Shown here: in pieces, positions 6,342 through 15,293 of the stretch
How positions within the stretch are numbered: the first letter of the stretch is position 1
Layout: the number at the start of each line of letters is the position of its first letter
Assembly (NCBI GenBank): GCA_029860075.1
Contig: JAOUBX010000006.1
Coordinates: 1 to 64,000 of the forward strand
Length of the DNA stretch: 64,000 nucleotides
Source of the DNA: Deltaproteobacteria bacterium
GTDB lineage: Bacteria > Desulfobacterota > JADFVX01
Reading direction: 5' to 3'
Made by a program: the position numbers and the translations under genes
The notes under the pieces: model-generated
Seen by the model: the letters and a program-made list of their open reading frames with translations, nothing else
What the model was told of the DNA's origin: nothing
The model's database searches: none

Positions 6342-8095
6342 AAACAAAGGGAAAGGTGACAGGCATCGTTTCCAATCTCGTTACTATTGCCGCTGACGGG
6401 CCGGTGGCGCAAAACGAGATCTGCTATATTGAACTTAAAGGGCAAAAGCTCATGGCGGAAGTAATCAAAATGGAAAGGGGGATCGCTTATGCCCAGGTCT
6501 TTGAAAGCACGAGAAACCTGAAAGTTGGTGATGAGGCAGAGTTTACAGGGCGCCTGCTTGAAGTGAGCCTTGGCCCGGGCATGCTGTCAAAGGTTTATGA
6601 CGGTCTCCAGAATGATCTTTATAAAATGGAAAGCCTCTTCCTGAAAAGGGGTGAATATACAGAAGCCTTCGATCATGACAGACAGTGGCGCTTTACTCCC
6701 CTCATGCAGACAGGGGATGCCGTTCATGCTTCGGACTGGCTCGGTGAGGTCAAAGAGGGCTGGATAAGACACAGGATCATGGTCCCCTTTGACTGCAAGG
6801 GGACAGCTACGATCAGGCATATCGTGGCTGAAGGAGAATACAGGACGGGAGAAACCATTGCCACCATTGTCGATGAAGAGGACAATGAAAGGGCCATTTC
6901 CATGATTATGAAATGGCCCGTCAAAAGGGCCGTCAAGAATTATCGCCATAAACCGCGGCCCTTCAGAGTCATGGAGACGGGTATTCGCGTTATCGATGTG
7001 ATGAATCCCATGGCTGAAGGAGGAACGGGCTTTATCCCGGGGCCTTTCGGGTGCGGCAAAACGGTCCTTCAGCATGCGCTGGCCAAAAATGCCGATGCCG
7101 ACCTGATTATTGTCGTTGCTTGCGGAGAAAGGGCCAATGAGGTAGTGGAAATCTTCCAGGATTTTCCCGAACTGGATGATCCGAGGACGGGAAGAAAGCT
7201 GATGGAGAGGACCATCATCATCTGCAATACATCAAATATGCCTGTCGCCGCAAGGGAGGCTTCCGTTTATACAGGCATGACCATTGCCGAGTACTACCGT
7301 GCCATGGGGCTTAAAGTCCTTATTCTGGCCGATTCCACATCGAGGTGGGCCCAGGCCATGCGGGAAATTTCAAACCGTATGGAAGAACTCCCCGGTCCCG
7401 ATGCTTTTCCCATGGACCTGCCCGCAACGGTGGCCAACTTTTATTCAAGGGCGGGCTTTGTCTACCTTCCAAACGGCGAAAGTGGGTCCGTCACCTTTAT
7501 CGGAACGGTAAGTCCCGCAGGGGGAAACCTTAAGGAGCCCGTCACGGAATCGACTAAAAAAGCAGCGCGGACTTTTTATGCCCTTTCCCAGAATCGCGCT
7601 GATTCAAAGCGCTATCCCGCCATAGACCCTGTCGAGAGTTATTCAAAATACCTGGAGTACCCGGAAGTGAGGGATTGTCTCAATTCGCTCATGGAAAGAG
7701 GCTGGTGTGACAGGGTAAGCTATTTAAAAGATATGCTTCAAAAAGGGATGGAGGTGAGTAACCAGATCAAGATTCTCGGTGATGACGGTGTTCCCGTCGG
7801 CTATCATGAAACCTTCTGGAAGGCGGAGACTATCGACTTTTCCATCCTCCAGCAGGACAGTTTTGACCGTATTGACGCATCGACGCCGCTGGAAAGGCAG
7901 AAGTATATGGTTGATCTGGTGACGGACCTATGCAAAAGCGATTTTCATTTTGAGCATTTTGACGAAGTGGCCCCTTATTTCAAGCGCATTATCAACAGGC
8001 TCAGGCAGATGAATTATCTTGAATATGAAAGTGATGCTTTTGAAAAGGAAAGGGCCTCGCTTGCGGAACTCCTCAAGGAAAGGAGGCGCGTCTAA
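6338..8095 (+). CDS. atpA: V-type ATPase catalytic subunit A
   Basis: 585 residues. This is the ATP-hydrolysing subunit of V1. The P-loop GPFGCGKT lies near residue 234, followed by the catalytic-glutamate region ACGERANEV, the Walker B segment LKVLILADSTSRWAQAMRE and the conserved LPGPDAFPMDLP. The long non-homologous insert typical of A subunits lies between the N-terminal beta barrel and the P-loop. The start is TTG 6338 with GGAGGTG upstream, overlapping the DUF2764 stop. The stop overlaps the atpB start (TAATG). Catalytic residues look intact. Confidence 0.96.
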   Translation: MKTKGKVTGIVSNLVTIAADGPVAQNEICYIELKGQKLMAEVIKMERGIAYAQVFESTRNLKVGDEAEFTGRLLEVSLGPGMLSKVYDGLQNDLYKMESLFLKRGEYTEAFDHDRQWRFTPLMQTGDAVHASDWLGEVKEGWIRHRIMVPFDCKGTATIRHIVAEGEYRTGETIATIVDEEDNERAISMIMKWPVKRAVKNYRHKPRPFRVMETGIRVIDVMNPMAEGGTGFIPGPFGCGKTVLQHALAKNADADLIIVVACGERANEVVEIFQDFPELDDPRTGRKLMERTIIICNTSNMPVAAREASVYTGMTIAEYYRAMGLKVLILADSTSRWAQAMREISNRMEELPGPDAFPMDLPATVANFYSRAGFVYLPNGESGSVTFIGTVSPAGGNLKEPVTESTKKAARTFYALSQNRADSKRYPAIDPVESYSKYLEYPEVRDCLNSLMERGWCDRVSYLKDMLQKGMEVSNQIKILGDDGVPVGYHETFWKAETIDFSILQQDSFDRIDASTPLERQKYMVDLVTDLCKSDFHFEHFDEVAPYFKRIINRLRQMNYLEYESDAFEKERASLAELLKERRRV

Positions 8096-9453
8096 TGCAT
8101 ACGAAGGCCTTCCAGAGGATCTACACGAGCATCGAAAATATTACGCGGGCAACATGCACCGTTGTTGCCGAAGGGGTGGGAAATGAAGAGATGGCCTATG
8201 TAGACGACCGTCCCGCACAGGTGGTAAAAATCATGGGCAACCGGGTGACCTTGCAAGTCTTCCCCGGCACAGAAGGGATAGCAAGTGATGCAGAGGTTAT
8301 TTTTTTGGGCAAGCCTCCCACCCTCAAGGTGAGTGATGAATTGAGAGGGCGTTACTTCAACCCTTACGGCAAACCGATCGATGGAGGTTCTCATGTGGAA
8401 GGGATAGAGGTGGAAACAGGCGGGCCGTCCGTTAATCCTGTCAGGCGCAGGCAACCGTCGCGCATCATTGAAACGGGCATTGCCGGTATCGACCTTAACA
8501 ATACCCTTGTCACAGGCCAGAAGATCCCCTTTTTTGCCGATCCCGACCAGCCTTTTAATATGGTCATGGCCCATGTGGCCTTACGGGCCAGTGCGGACAT
8601 TATTATACTGGGAGGCATGGGACTTTCCAATGATGACTATCTCTATTATAAAAATGTCTTTGAAAGTGCAGGTGCCCTGGAAAAAATCATCAGCTTCGTC
8701 AATACGACGGAAGATCCGCCTGTCGAGAGGCTTCTCGTTCCCGACATGTGCCTTACTGCCGCCGAGCATTTTGCAACGGAAAAAAATGCAACGGTCCTCG
8801 TGCTTCTCACCGATATGACCCTTTATGCCGATGCGCTGAGCATTGTTTCCAACCGCATGGACCAGATTCCCTCGAAAGACTCCATGCCGGGCTCCCTCTA
8901 TAGCGACCTTGCCAGGATTTATGAAAAAGCGGCACAGCTTCCGGAAGGCGGCTCTATAACAATTATTGCCGTTACCACCTTAAGCGGCGGTGACATTACT
9001 CACGCCATTCCCGATAACACGGGCTACATTACGGAAGGACAGCTCTATTTAAGGCGTGATACGGACATTAGCAGGGTTGTCATCGATCCTTTCAGGAGCC
9101 TTTCCCGCCTCAAACAGCTGGTTATAGGCAAGGTGACGAGAGAGGACCATCCCCAGGTTATGAATGCCTGTATCCGGCTTTTTGCCGATGCAGCCAATGC
9201 AAAAACGAAAAAGGAGAATGGCTTCGACCTGACCGGGTACGATGAAAGGACCCTTGATTTCGCCGGAGACTATTCATTAAAACTCCTCGCTATCGACGTC
9301 GATCTCTCTATGGAGGCCATGCTTGATACAGCCTGGGAACTGCTGGGGCGCTACTTTTCGAGGGAAGAAGCGGGCATAAGGCAGGACCTGATGGAGAGAT
9401 ACTGGAGAGAAGGCCGGGAAAAGGCGGCTAAACAGGAAGAAGAGGCCCCGTAA
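8095..9453 (+). CDS. atpB: V-type ATPase regulatory subunit B
   Basis: 452 residues. This is the non-catalytic nucleotide-site subunit alternating with A in the V1 head. The Walker A position reads FADPDQPFN rather than a GKT loop, as is normal for B. The conserved TDMTLYADALSIVSNRM, QIPSKDSMPGSLYSDLARIYEKA and GGSITIIAVTTLSGGDITHAIPD segments follow. The tail is highly charged. It overlaps atpA by one base and sits four bases before atpD. Length is normal. Confidence 0.95.
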   Translation: MHTKAFQRIYTSIENITRATCTVVAEGVGNEEMAYVDDRPAQVVKIMGNRVTLQVFPGTEGIASDAEVIFLGKPPTLKVSDELRGRYFNPYGKPIDGGSHVEGIEVETGGPSVNPVRRRQPSRIIETGIAGIDLNNTLVTGQKIPFFADPDQPFNMVMAHVALRASADIIILGGMGLSNDDYLYYKNVFESAGALEKIISFVNTTEDPPVERLLVPDMCLTAAEHFATEKNATVLVLLTDMTLYADALSIVSNRMDQIPSKDSMPGSLYSDLARIYEKAAQLPEGGSITIIAVTTLSGGDITHAIPDNTGYITEGQLYLRRDTDISRVVIDPFRSLSRLKQLVIGKVTREDHPQVMNACIRLFADAANAKTKKENGFDLTGYDERTLDFAGDYSLKLLAIDVDLSMEAMLDTAWELLGRYFSREEAGIRQDLMERYWREGREKAAKQEEEAP

Positions 9454-9456
9454 AAA

Positions 9457-10056
9457 ATGGAACTCAAGTACCATTTCAACAAGACATCACAGCAGCAGCT
9501 TGCAAAAGAGTTGAAGGTAAGGATCGACGCCCTTCCCACACTTCATGCCAAGGAGGCGGCTCTCAGGAATGAGGTAAAGCGGGCAAAAGAGGCTGTTTTA
9601 AAGATCGAAAGCGATATTGCTCAAGCGCTTGAAGAAGTAGCGCCTATGGAAAAACTCTGGGCTGAATTTCCCCGGGTTCTCTGTATCAGGGAAGTAAGGC
9701 TTAAATCGAAAAACATAGCAGGGGTAAAGATAGACGAGCTTGAAGGAATCGATTTTGACGTAAAGCGTTTCAGCCTTTTCGGTCGTCCCTTCTGGTTTAT
9801 GCGGGGGGTGGACATATTGAGAAATATTGCCCGTATGAAGGTCAGACTGAAAGTGCTCACGAAAGAGCTGGAAGTTCTTGACTATGCCAGGAAAAAGACG
9901 ACGCAAAAAGTCAATCTCTATGAAAAGGTGCAGGTTCCGGCCTATAGGGAGGCCATAAGGAAGATCAAGCGTTTTCTGGAAGATGAAGATAACCTGGCCA
10001 GGTCGTCGCAAAAGATACTGAAAGAGAGAAAGGCCATGGCAGGAGCTGCCTCATGA
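9457..10056 (+). CDS. atpD: V-type ATPase subunit D (central rotor shaft)
   Basis: 199 residues, almost entirely helical. N- and C-terminal helices (YHFNKTSQQQLAKELK and LKVLTKELEVLDYARKKTT) would pair as the antiparallel coiled coil of the rotor shaft. The C-terminal KRFLEDEDNLARSSQKILK is typical. It is four bases after atpB and overlaps atpI by four bases. No subunit F gene accompanies it. Confidence 0.88.
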   Translation: MELKYHFNKTSQQQLAKELKVRIDALPTLHAKEAALRNEVKRAKEAVLKIESDIAQALEEVAPMEKLWAEFPRVLCIREVRLKSKNIAGVKIDELEGIDFDVKRFSLFGRPFWFMRGVDILRNIARMKVRLKVLTKELEVLDYARKKTTQKVNLYEKVQVPAYREAIRKIKRFLEDEDNLARSSQKILKERKAMAGAAS

Positions 10057-11969
10057 TCGTAAGGATGAAAAAACTATCTCTTCTGCTCTATCACAGGGAC
10101 AAGGAGCCTTTTCTAAAGGCCCTGCAAAAAATCGGTGTTCTTCATGTGAATCCACTGCCTGACGTTACATCAGTGGCGCTTGAAAAGGCCATTGAACTCC
10201 ATGAAAGATACGAAAGGAGCCTCCGTGTACTCCATGAGATGGCAGCCAAAAAGGAGGGGCCTTTTGTAAAAGAACTAACCATGGAACCTCTGTGCATACT
10301 TGACGCCTTTGATGAACTATACAGCTGCTTATGCAAAAGAGAAGGCGACATTAAAGGACTTGAAAAAATAGCTGAAGAACTCTCTCCCTGGGGGAATTTT
10401 GATCCCCATACAATAGAAACCATTCAAAAAGCCGGTATCAATGTAAGGTTTATGGTCGTTTCCAGGGAGGATTTTCAGGGCATGGATTTTGAGGATACGC
10501 TTTGTGAAGTGATAAGCAGCAGCAGGAAAAAGCGCTTTCTTCTTGTTATCGAAAGGGGAGAGAAAGCGCATCTAAAGGGGACGGAAGTTCACCCTCCCAT
10601 GCAATCTCTTGCAGAGATCTTAAAAGAACTCAATGATTTAAGGGAAGAAAGAAAAAAACTCCACTTATCGCTGGAACGGCTCACTCCTTACAGGCCGCTG
10701 CTCAAGGACTGTGAAACCAGGCTTAAAGACCGGATCCGTTTCAGGGAGGCCGAACTTCATATGGCGGGAGAAGCGGAAGGGTCGCTTGCGGCCATGTCGG
10801 GATGGTTCAGGCATGACCACGAAAATAAAATCCGCTCTTTTCTCGATGATTTCAATGCCTGTTACCTGATAGAAAGCCCGGTTCCCGGTGATGAGGCGCC
10901 TGTCCTCCTTGAAAACAACCGGTTTACACAGCTTTTCGAGCCGGTAACGAAAATCTTTTCTCTCCCTTCCTATTTCGAACTCGATCCAACCCCTTTCTTT
11001 GCGCCATTTTTTGCGCTCTTTTTCGGCCTTTGTCTTGCCGATGTCGGTTATGGTCTCATAATCGCCGTCATTTCCGGCTTTCTTGCCTTTAAAGGGCCTT
11101 TTAATTTGCGGCCTCTTTTTACCATGGCGCTCATACTGGGCCTCATGACCGTAGCAGGGGGGATGATGCTTAACACATTATTTGGTGAGGCCATATTCTA
11201 CAGGCCCGGTGTTGAAAGGGCCCTCTTTAGCGAGGGAGCCGTTTTTGCCCCCTTGGGCCCCTACCTGTCGGAAAGTGAGATGGTATTCCCCGGTATGACC
11301 TTTGCGCTCATGCTCGGCTTCATTCAGGTTATTCTGGGGATCGTCCTGAACGGTGTAAAAAGGGCCCGCTTGAGCGGCCCGCTTTATGCGCTTCAGCCTT
11401 TGTCATACCTCTTGATGATCACGGGAGGGCTTGTCTGGGCAGCGCAGGCCGATGTAATGGGTTTGGCAGCGGCAGAAGCAGGGCCCATTCCTGTTGGCGC
11501 AATCCTGACCGGTATCCCCGCAGCAACGGGAAAGGCGCTTGTTTTTAGCGGCCTTCTTCTTCTTTTTCTATTTAATAATCCGGCGAAGAAAATACATATA
11601 AGGCCGCTTCTGGGTTTGTGGGAATTATATGGCTTTGCTACGGGGCTTATGGGGGATATCCTCTCTTACCTGAGACTCTTTGCACTGGGCCTTGCCGGGG
11701 CCCTTCTGGGAAATGCCTTCAACAGGATCGCTTTTATGATCGTTACTGATGGAAGCGGTGTTATCCACTATACCTCTTTCGGCATGGTGGGTACCCTGCT
11801 TATACTGCTTCTGGGGCATACGCTTAACCTCGGCCTTGCCACACTGGGCGCCTTTGTTCACTCGCTTCGTTTAACCTTTGTCGAGTTTTATAAAAACCTT
11901 AACTTTGAAGGCGGTGGAAAGGCATTTAAGCCCCTTTCATTGCATAATCATTCTGAGCGGTCAAGTTAA
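10053..11969 (+). CDS. atpI: V-type ATPase subunit I (Vo stator, subunit a homologue)
   Basis: 638 residues. The N-terminal half (about 1-320) is a cytosolic, coiled-coil domain starting MIVRMKKLSLLLYHRD. The C-terminal half has seven or eight hydrophobic segments, beginning FFAPFFALFFGLCLADVGYG. The essential ion-channel arginine is in GDILSYLRLFALGLAG. It forms the two half-channels facing the K ring. The overlap with atpD implies translational coupling. Length is usual for bacterial I subunits. Confidence 0.94.
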   Translation: MIVRMKKLSLLLYHRDKEPFLKALQKIGVLHVNPLPDVTSVALEKAIELHERYERSLRVLHEMAAKKEGPFVKELTMEPLCILDAFDELYSCLCKREGDIKGLEKIAEELSPWGNFDPHTIETIQKAGINVRFMVVSREDFQGMDFEDTLCEVISSSRKKRFLLVIERGEKAHLKGTEVHPPMQSLAEILKELNDLREERKKLHLSLERLTPYRPLLKDCETRLKDRIRFREAELHMAGEAEGSLAAMSGWFRHDHENKIRSFLDDFNACYLIESPVPGDEAPVLLENNRFTQLFEPVTKIFSLPSYFELDPTPFFAPFFALFFGLCLADVGYGLIIAVISGFLAFKGPFNLRPLFTMALILGLMTVAGGMMLNTLFGEAIFYRPGVERALFSEGAVFAPLGPYLSESEMVFPGMTFALMLGFIQVILGIVLNGVKRARLSGPLYALQPLSYLLMITGGLVWAAQADVMGLAAAEAGPIPVGAILTGIPAATGKALVFSGLLLLFLFNNPAKKIHIRPLLGLWELYGFATGLMGDILSYLRLFALGLAGALLGNAFNRIAFMIVTDGSGVIHYTSFGMVGTLLILLLGHTLNLGLATLGAFVHSLRLTFVEFYKNLNFEGGGKAFKPLSLHNHSERSS

Positions 11970-11983
11970 AGAGGAGGTTAAAA

Positions 11984-12433
11984 ATGGGATATTTTCTTGC
12001 ATTAACAGGAATGGGATTGATGATAGGTCTTCCCGGGGCAGGTTCGGCCATAGGACTTGCGGCCGGAGGTTCCGCCGTGCTCGGCATGATGAAGAAGAAA
12101 CCTGACGCTTTTGGCCGGGGGCTTGTATTGTCGGGCCTGCCTGCAACACAGGGGCTCTATGGATTTGTTGCCTTCATTATGTATAACGGGAGTGTTAACT
12201 CGGGAATCACTCTTTTTCAGGGGGCCGTCGTTTTCGGCGCCGGTATTGCCGTGGGGCTTGCTTCCATCGTGTCAGCCATACAGCAGGGAAAGGTCTGTGC
12301 CAACGGCATTTCGGCTATCGGCAGTGGTCATGATGTTTTCGGCAACACCATGATCCTGGCCGCATTTCCCGAGTTCTATGCCATACTCTCTCTTGTTGCG
12401 GCCATACTTATGATGGGGCTTTTGGGCTCCTGA
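11984..12433 (+). CDS. atpK: V-type ATPase proteolipid subunit K, probably sodium-binding
   Basis: 149 residues with four transmembrane helices, a duplicated two-helix proteolipid. Only the second hairpin keeps the ion-carrying carboxylate, E130 in FPEFYAIL. The first hairpin has Q56 in LPATQGLYGF. L52, T55, Q56, Y59, Q101 and E130 sit at a constant offset of nine from the Na+-ligand residues L61, T64, Q65, Y68, Q110 and E139 of Enterococcus hirae NtpK (numbers recalled, not computed). Na+ coupling is therefore likely. A strong AGAGGAGG site lies before ATG 11984. Last gene of the operon. Confidence 0.92.
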   Translation: MGYFLALTGMGLMIGLPGAGSAIGLAAGGSAVLGMMKKKPDAFGRGLVLSGLPATQGLYGFVAFIMYNGSVNSGITLFQGAVVFGAGIAVGLASIVSAIQQGKVCANGISAIGSGHDVFGNTMILAAFPEFYAILSLVAAILMMGLLGS

Positions 12434-12446
12434 GTCCGACAGACTC

Positions 12447-13364
12447 CTAGCGGGTGTTTTTATTTTTTAAGTACTCTCCAATGGCCCTGCCTGCTTCACG
12501 TCCGGCATTGGTAAGTGATTCTGTAATCGCCATGTGAAAGGTCTCAATAAACTTCCGGCCATAACTTGATTCGGAAAAAGCAATATATTTTTCTATCTCG
12601 TTGTTTTTTAATAAGCGGTAGTTATAAAGAAAGCCTGATAATATTTTTTCTTCCATTGATTTTTCAAGTTCAGGCCTTTGCGTAAGCGCCTCCTTTTCAA
12701 GTGCATTTAAGGCCTCGTCATTTGAAGGTTTAAAAGCGCCCAACATAGCCATAGACATGGCTATTTCCATGTTAAGCGCCATATTGACCGCTCTTTCTGT
12801 TGCTTTTGTCGCTTTTTCGAGTCTCTTCATGCGTTCCATTTTTACAGTACCCTGCCTGCTTTGCATGAGTTGATTCATCATTGCCTTTTTTCTCTCCACC
12901 GATGCTCCGGAGAATACATCAGTCTCAATTGAGACAATTGCCCGGCCAAGTGGTGAATCAAACCATTGAAGCAGGTCTGAAATTTCATCGGCGCCAAGGG
13001 CAATGTCAAAGGCCTTTCTAATCTTTACCTGTAATTTGCCGGGGTAAAAGGCGCTTCCCAAAATGAGGATACTTTTATTTAAAGCCTCTCCCCGGGCTTG
13101 ACCGGATTGTGCCCAGCCGGTCCTGAAGCCTCTTTTTATGTAGAGTGGGATTGCTTCGAGTTGTCTGTTAATGCCGGATTTTTCCATCAGTTCTTCTAAA
13201 AGACGTTCTTTGTCTTCTTTGTTAAGTTCGGCAATTTCCCCCTCTTCTGTTTTATGGGCCATTTCATCGTGAAGGTGGCCTTGTTCCTCTTCAGCCCCAT
13301 ACAAAGTTCCCGTAAGAAAAAATAACACTATTAATAAACATAAGAGGGAATATATTTTTTTCAT
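12447..13364 (-). CDS. Exported DUF2059-like protein
   Basis: 305 residues. Signal peptide MKKIYSLLCLLIVLFFLTG with cleavage near LYGA, then a highly charged helical protein. DLLQWFDSPLGRAI and KYIAFSESSYGRKFIE both resemble the DUF2059 signature (helix, Ser-x-x-Gly-arg), suggesting two tandem domains. Predicted periplasmic; function unknown. AAGGAG precedes the ATG. It is transcribed toward the V-ATPase operon and ends 13 bases from it. A promoter on this strand lies at 13425-13452. Confidence 0.75.
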   Translation of the reverse strand: MKKIYSLLCLLIVLFFLTGTLYGAEEEQGHLHDEMAHKTEEGEIAELNKEDKERLLEELMEKSGINRQLEAIPLYIKRGFRTGWAQSGQARGEALNKSILILGSAFYPGKLQVKIRKAFDIALGADEISDLLQWFDSPLGRAIVSIETDVFSGASVERKKAMMNQLMQSRQGTVKMERMKRLEKATKATERAVNMALNMEIAMSMAMLGAFKPSNDEALNALEKEALTQRPELEKSMEEKILSGFLYNYRLLKNNEIEKYIAFSESSYGRKFIETFHMAITESLTNAGREAGRAIGEYLKNKNTR

Positions 13365-13424
13365 TGTATTACTCCTTGAATCAAGTGAGTGATTATAAAG
13401 TAATCATTTGGCCTGAATAATTCA

Positions 13425-13452
13425 ACTATACAGATATTTTTTTTCTTGTCAA
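13425..13452 (-). promoter_or_regulatory. Sigma70 promoter of the DUF2059-like gene
   Basis: On the minus strand, TTGACA (13452-13447), 16 bases, TATAGT (13430-13425), about 60 bases upstream of the start. Confidence 0.6.
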
Positions 13453-13488
13453 TTACTCCATGCAGGTGGAAGCTGTTCTTCATTTCAG

Positions 13489-13518
13489 TTGACATGGACC
13501 GATAATGATCGATAAAAT
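13489..13518 (+). promoter_or_regulatory. Sigma70 promoter of purC
   Basis: TTGACA (13489-13494), 18 bases, TAAAAT (13513-13518), about 60 bases before the purC start. Back to back with the minus-strand promoter at 13425-13452. Confidence 0.6.
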
Positions 13519-13576
13519 TATGCTTTTTTAAATTTGAAGACCTCCTGGCAAAAGAGGAGAAAAGAAAGGGATTAGA

Positions 13577-14290
13577 ATGGAAAAAAGAGAAAAGCTGTAC
13601 GAAGGTAAGGCCAAGATTATTCACGCAACCGATGATCCGGACCTTATCATTCAATATTTCAAGGATGATGCCACAGCTTTTAATGCTGAAAAGAAGGGAA
13701 CCATTGCAAGCAAAGGGATAATGAACAATCAAATCTCGGAAGTACTTTTTAAATACCTGGCTGAAAAGGGTATTCCCACGCATTTTGTGGAACGGTTAAA
13801 TGACAGGGAGATGCTTAACAAGAAGCTTGACATTATTCTCGTTGAAGTGGTTGCAAGAAATATTGCTGCCGGTTCACTGGCCAAAAGGCTGGGCAAGGAA
13901 GAAGGTGAAGTTCTTCCTGCAACGGTTGTGGAATACTATTACAAGGATGATTCCCTGGGAGACCCCCTGATCAATATGGACCATATCAGGATCCTCGGTC
14001 TGGCAACGGATGACGAGATGGCAAAAATAAGAGAATATGCAGTAAAGATTAATGGCCTTCTTAAAAAGTTTTTTGATGAAAGAAATATCGACCTTGTCGA
14101 TTTTAAGCTGGAATTCGGCCGGCATAAAGGTGAAATTCTGCTTGGTGATGAGATATGCCCCGATACGTGCAGACTTTGGGATAAAAAGACCCATGAAAAG
14201 ATGGATAAGGACAGGTTCAGAAGAGATATGGGTAAAATTGAAGAGGCCTATGCCGAGGTTTGCAGGAGGGTTTGCGGAGAATCGCTTTAA
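13577..14290 (+). CDS. purC: Phosphoribosylaminoimidazole-succinocarboxamide synthase (SAICAR synthetase)
   Basis: 237 residues. It catalyses ATP-dependent joining of CAIR and aspartate in purine synthesis. The N-terminus [20 protein letters not shown] and [11 protein letters not shown] are the nucleotide-binding signatures. [16 protein letters not shown] and [28 protein letters not shown] are the diagnostic central and C-terminal motifs. Length matches bacterial single-domain PurC. It is monocistronic with its own promoter. Its 3' end overlaps the convergent XRE regulator by four bases. Confidence 0.96.
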   Translation: MEKREKLYEGKAKIIHATDDPDLIIQYFKDDATAFNAEKKGTIASKGIMNNQISEVLFKYLAEKGIPTHFVERLNDREMLNKKLDIILVEVVARNIAAGSLAKRLGKEEGEVLPATVVEYYYKDDSLGDPLINMDHIRILGLATDDEMAKIREYAVKINGLLKKFFDERNIDLVDFKLEFGRHKGEILLGDEICPDTCRLWDKKTHEKMDKDRFRRDMGKIEEAYAEVCRRVCGESL

Positions 14291-14643
14291 CTTTTCCCTC
14301 TTGCAGCTATTTTCATTATGTGGAGGATAGTCTTTCTGTCCTCTTCATCTATTTTTCTGAAAAGGTCAAGTAACTGACTTTCCTCGCCGGGGAGGTAGAA
14401 AGGTTTTTCCTCTCCGGCAAGGAAGGGGGGCTCTTCAAAAAAAAATCCTACCGGAACATGGAGGCAATTTGCCAGCATTTGCAGCTTTTCCGTATTAAGT
14501 GTGTTTGACCCTTTTTCATAGCGCTGGATTTGCTGATAACTTACATCGAGCTTCTCGGCCAGCCTTTCCTGGGTTATACCCAGGTCCCTTCTACGTTCTT
14601 TGATTTTCTCTCCAATATGCCGGGATGTTTTAAATGCTCTCAT
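14287..14643 (-). CDS. XRE-family helix-turn-helix transcriptional regulator
   Basis: 118 residues. Residues 8-66 form a Cro/C1-type helix-turn-helix: [40 protein letters not shown], with the recognition helix at [10 protein letters not shown]. The C-terminal part is short, helical and acidic, with [14 protein letters not shown], a common tail in small regulators. There is no sensor domain, so it is probably autoregulated; targets are unknown. It converges on purC and is divergent from the receiver gene at 14811. Confidence 0.88.
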   Translation of the reverse strand: MRAFKTSRHIGEKIKERRRDLGITQERLAEKLDVSYQQIQRYEKGSNTLNTEKLQMLANCLHVPVGFFFEEPPFLAGEEKPFYLPGEESQLLDLFRKIDEEDRKTILHIMKIAARGKS

Positions 14644-14810
14644 TTGTCCTCTCCTATGTCACATTTGTCCAGTCATACTATCAGTTGAAAGAATCATCGT
14701 CTATAACGTAATGGGTGTAAATTGACTTGCCAGTACCATGTGGCGGGTGTATTATGAGAAAAAATAAAGACTTGCCGGGGTAAGGATGAGTTCTTAGGGG
14801 GGAAATTAGA

Positions 14811-15212
14811 ATGGGTAGTTTAGTAAAAAAAGCAAAATTGTCAGGAAAAAAAATTCTCATAGCCGATGACTCGACGGAAGTAAGGGATGCGCTATCGACA
14901 GCGCTGGATAGTTGCGGCGCTACCGTCATAGAGGCAAAAAATGGCATGGAAGCGCTGTCTCTGGCCGTTGAAAAAAAACCGGACATGATTATTATGGATA
15001 TAAACATGCCGGAAATGAATGGTCTCGATGCGTGCCGTTCGTTAAAATCAGGAGAGGGAACAAAAAACATCCCTATTTTACTGTCCTCTTCCGATAAATT
15101 TCTCATGGAAACGGCTACTTCAAAAATGTCTATTGCTGACGACTATTTGTCGAAACCCTTCAGCTTAAGACAGCTTATTGATAAAGCGGCCCGTATTATC
15201 TGCCCCTCATAA
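14811..15212 (+). CDS. Stand-alone response regulator receiver protein
   Basis: 133 residues, a single CheY-like domain. Acidic pair D19-D20, phospho-acceptor D63 in IIMDINMPEMNGLDA, and Lys in YLSKPF near residue 119. There is no output domain. The N-terminal ten residues (MGSLVKKAKL) are an extension. GGGGG precedes the start. The cognate kinase is not adjacent; the nearest kinase is at 20302. Confidence 0.9.
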   Translation: MGSLVKKAKLSGKKILIADDSTEVRDALSTALDSCGATVIEAKNGMEALSLAVEKKPDMIIMDINMPEMNGLDACRSLKSGEGTKNIPILLSSSDKFLMETATSKMSIADDYLSKPFSLRQLIDKAARIICPS

Positions 15213-15293
15213 ATTATTAGAGATTCCATTAAGTCGGGATTTGGGGAATTTTCTGACTTTACATGTTCATTATTTTATTAAATAATAATTTTC

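Noticed and set aside
12431-12446. Short GAGTC/GACTC inverted repeat after atpK
   Set aside because: Only five pairs and no T-run directly after, too weak to call a terminator.
14715-14755. TTGACT upstream of the receiver gene at 14811
   Set aside because: No matching -10 at 16-18 bases, so no promoter is claimed.
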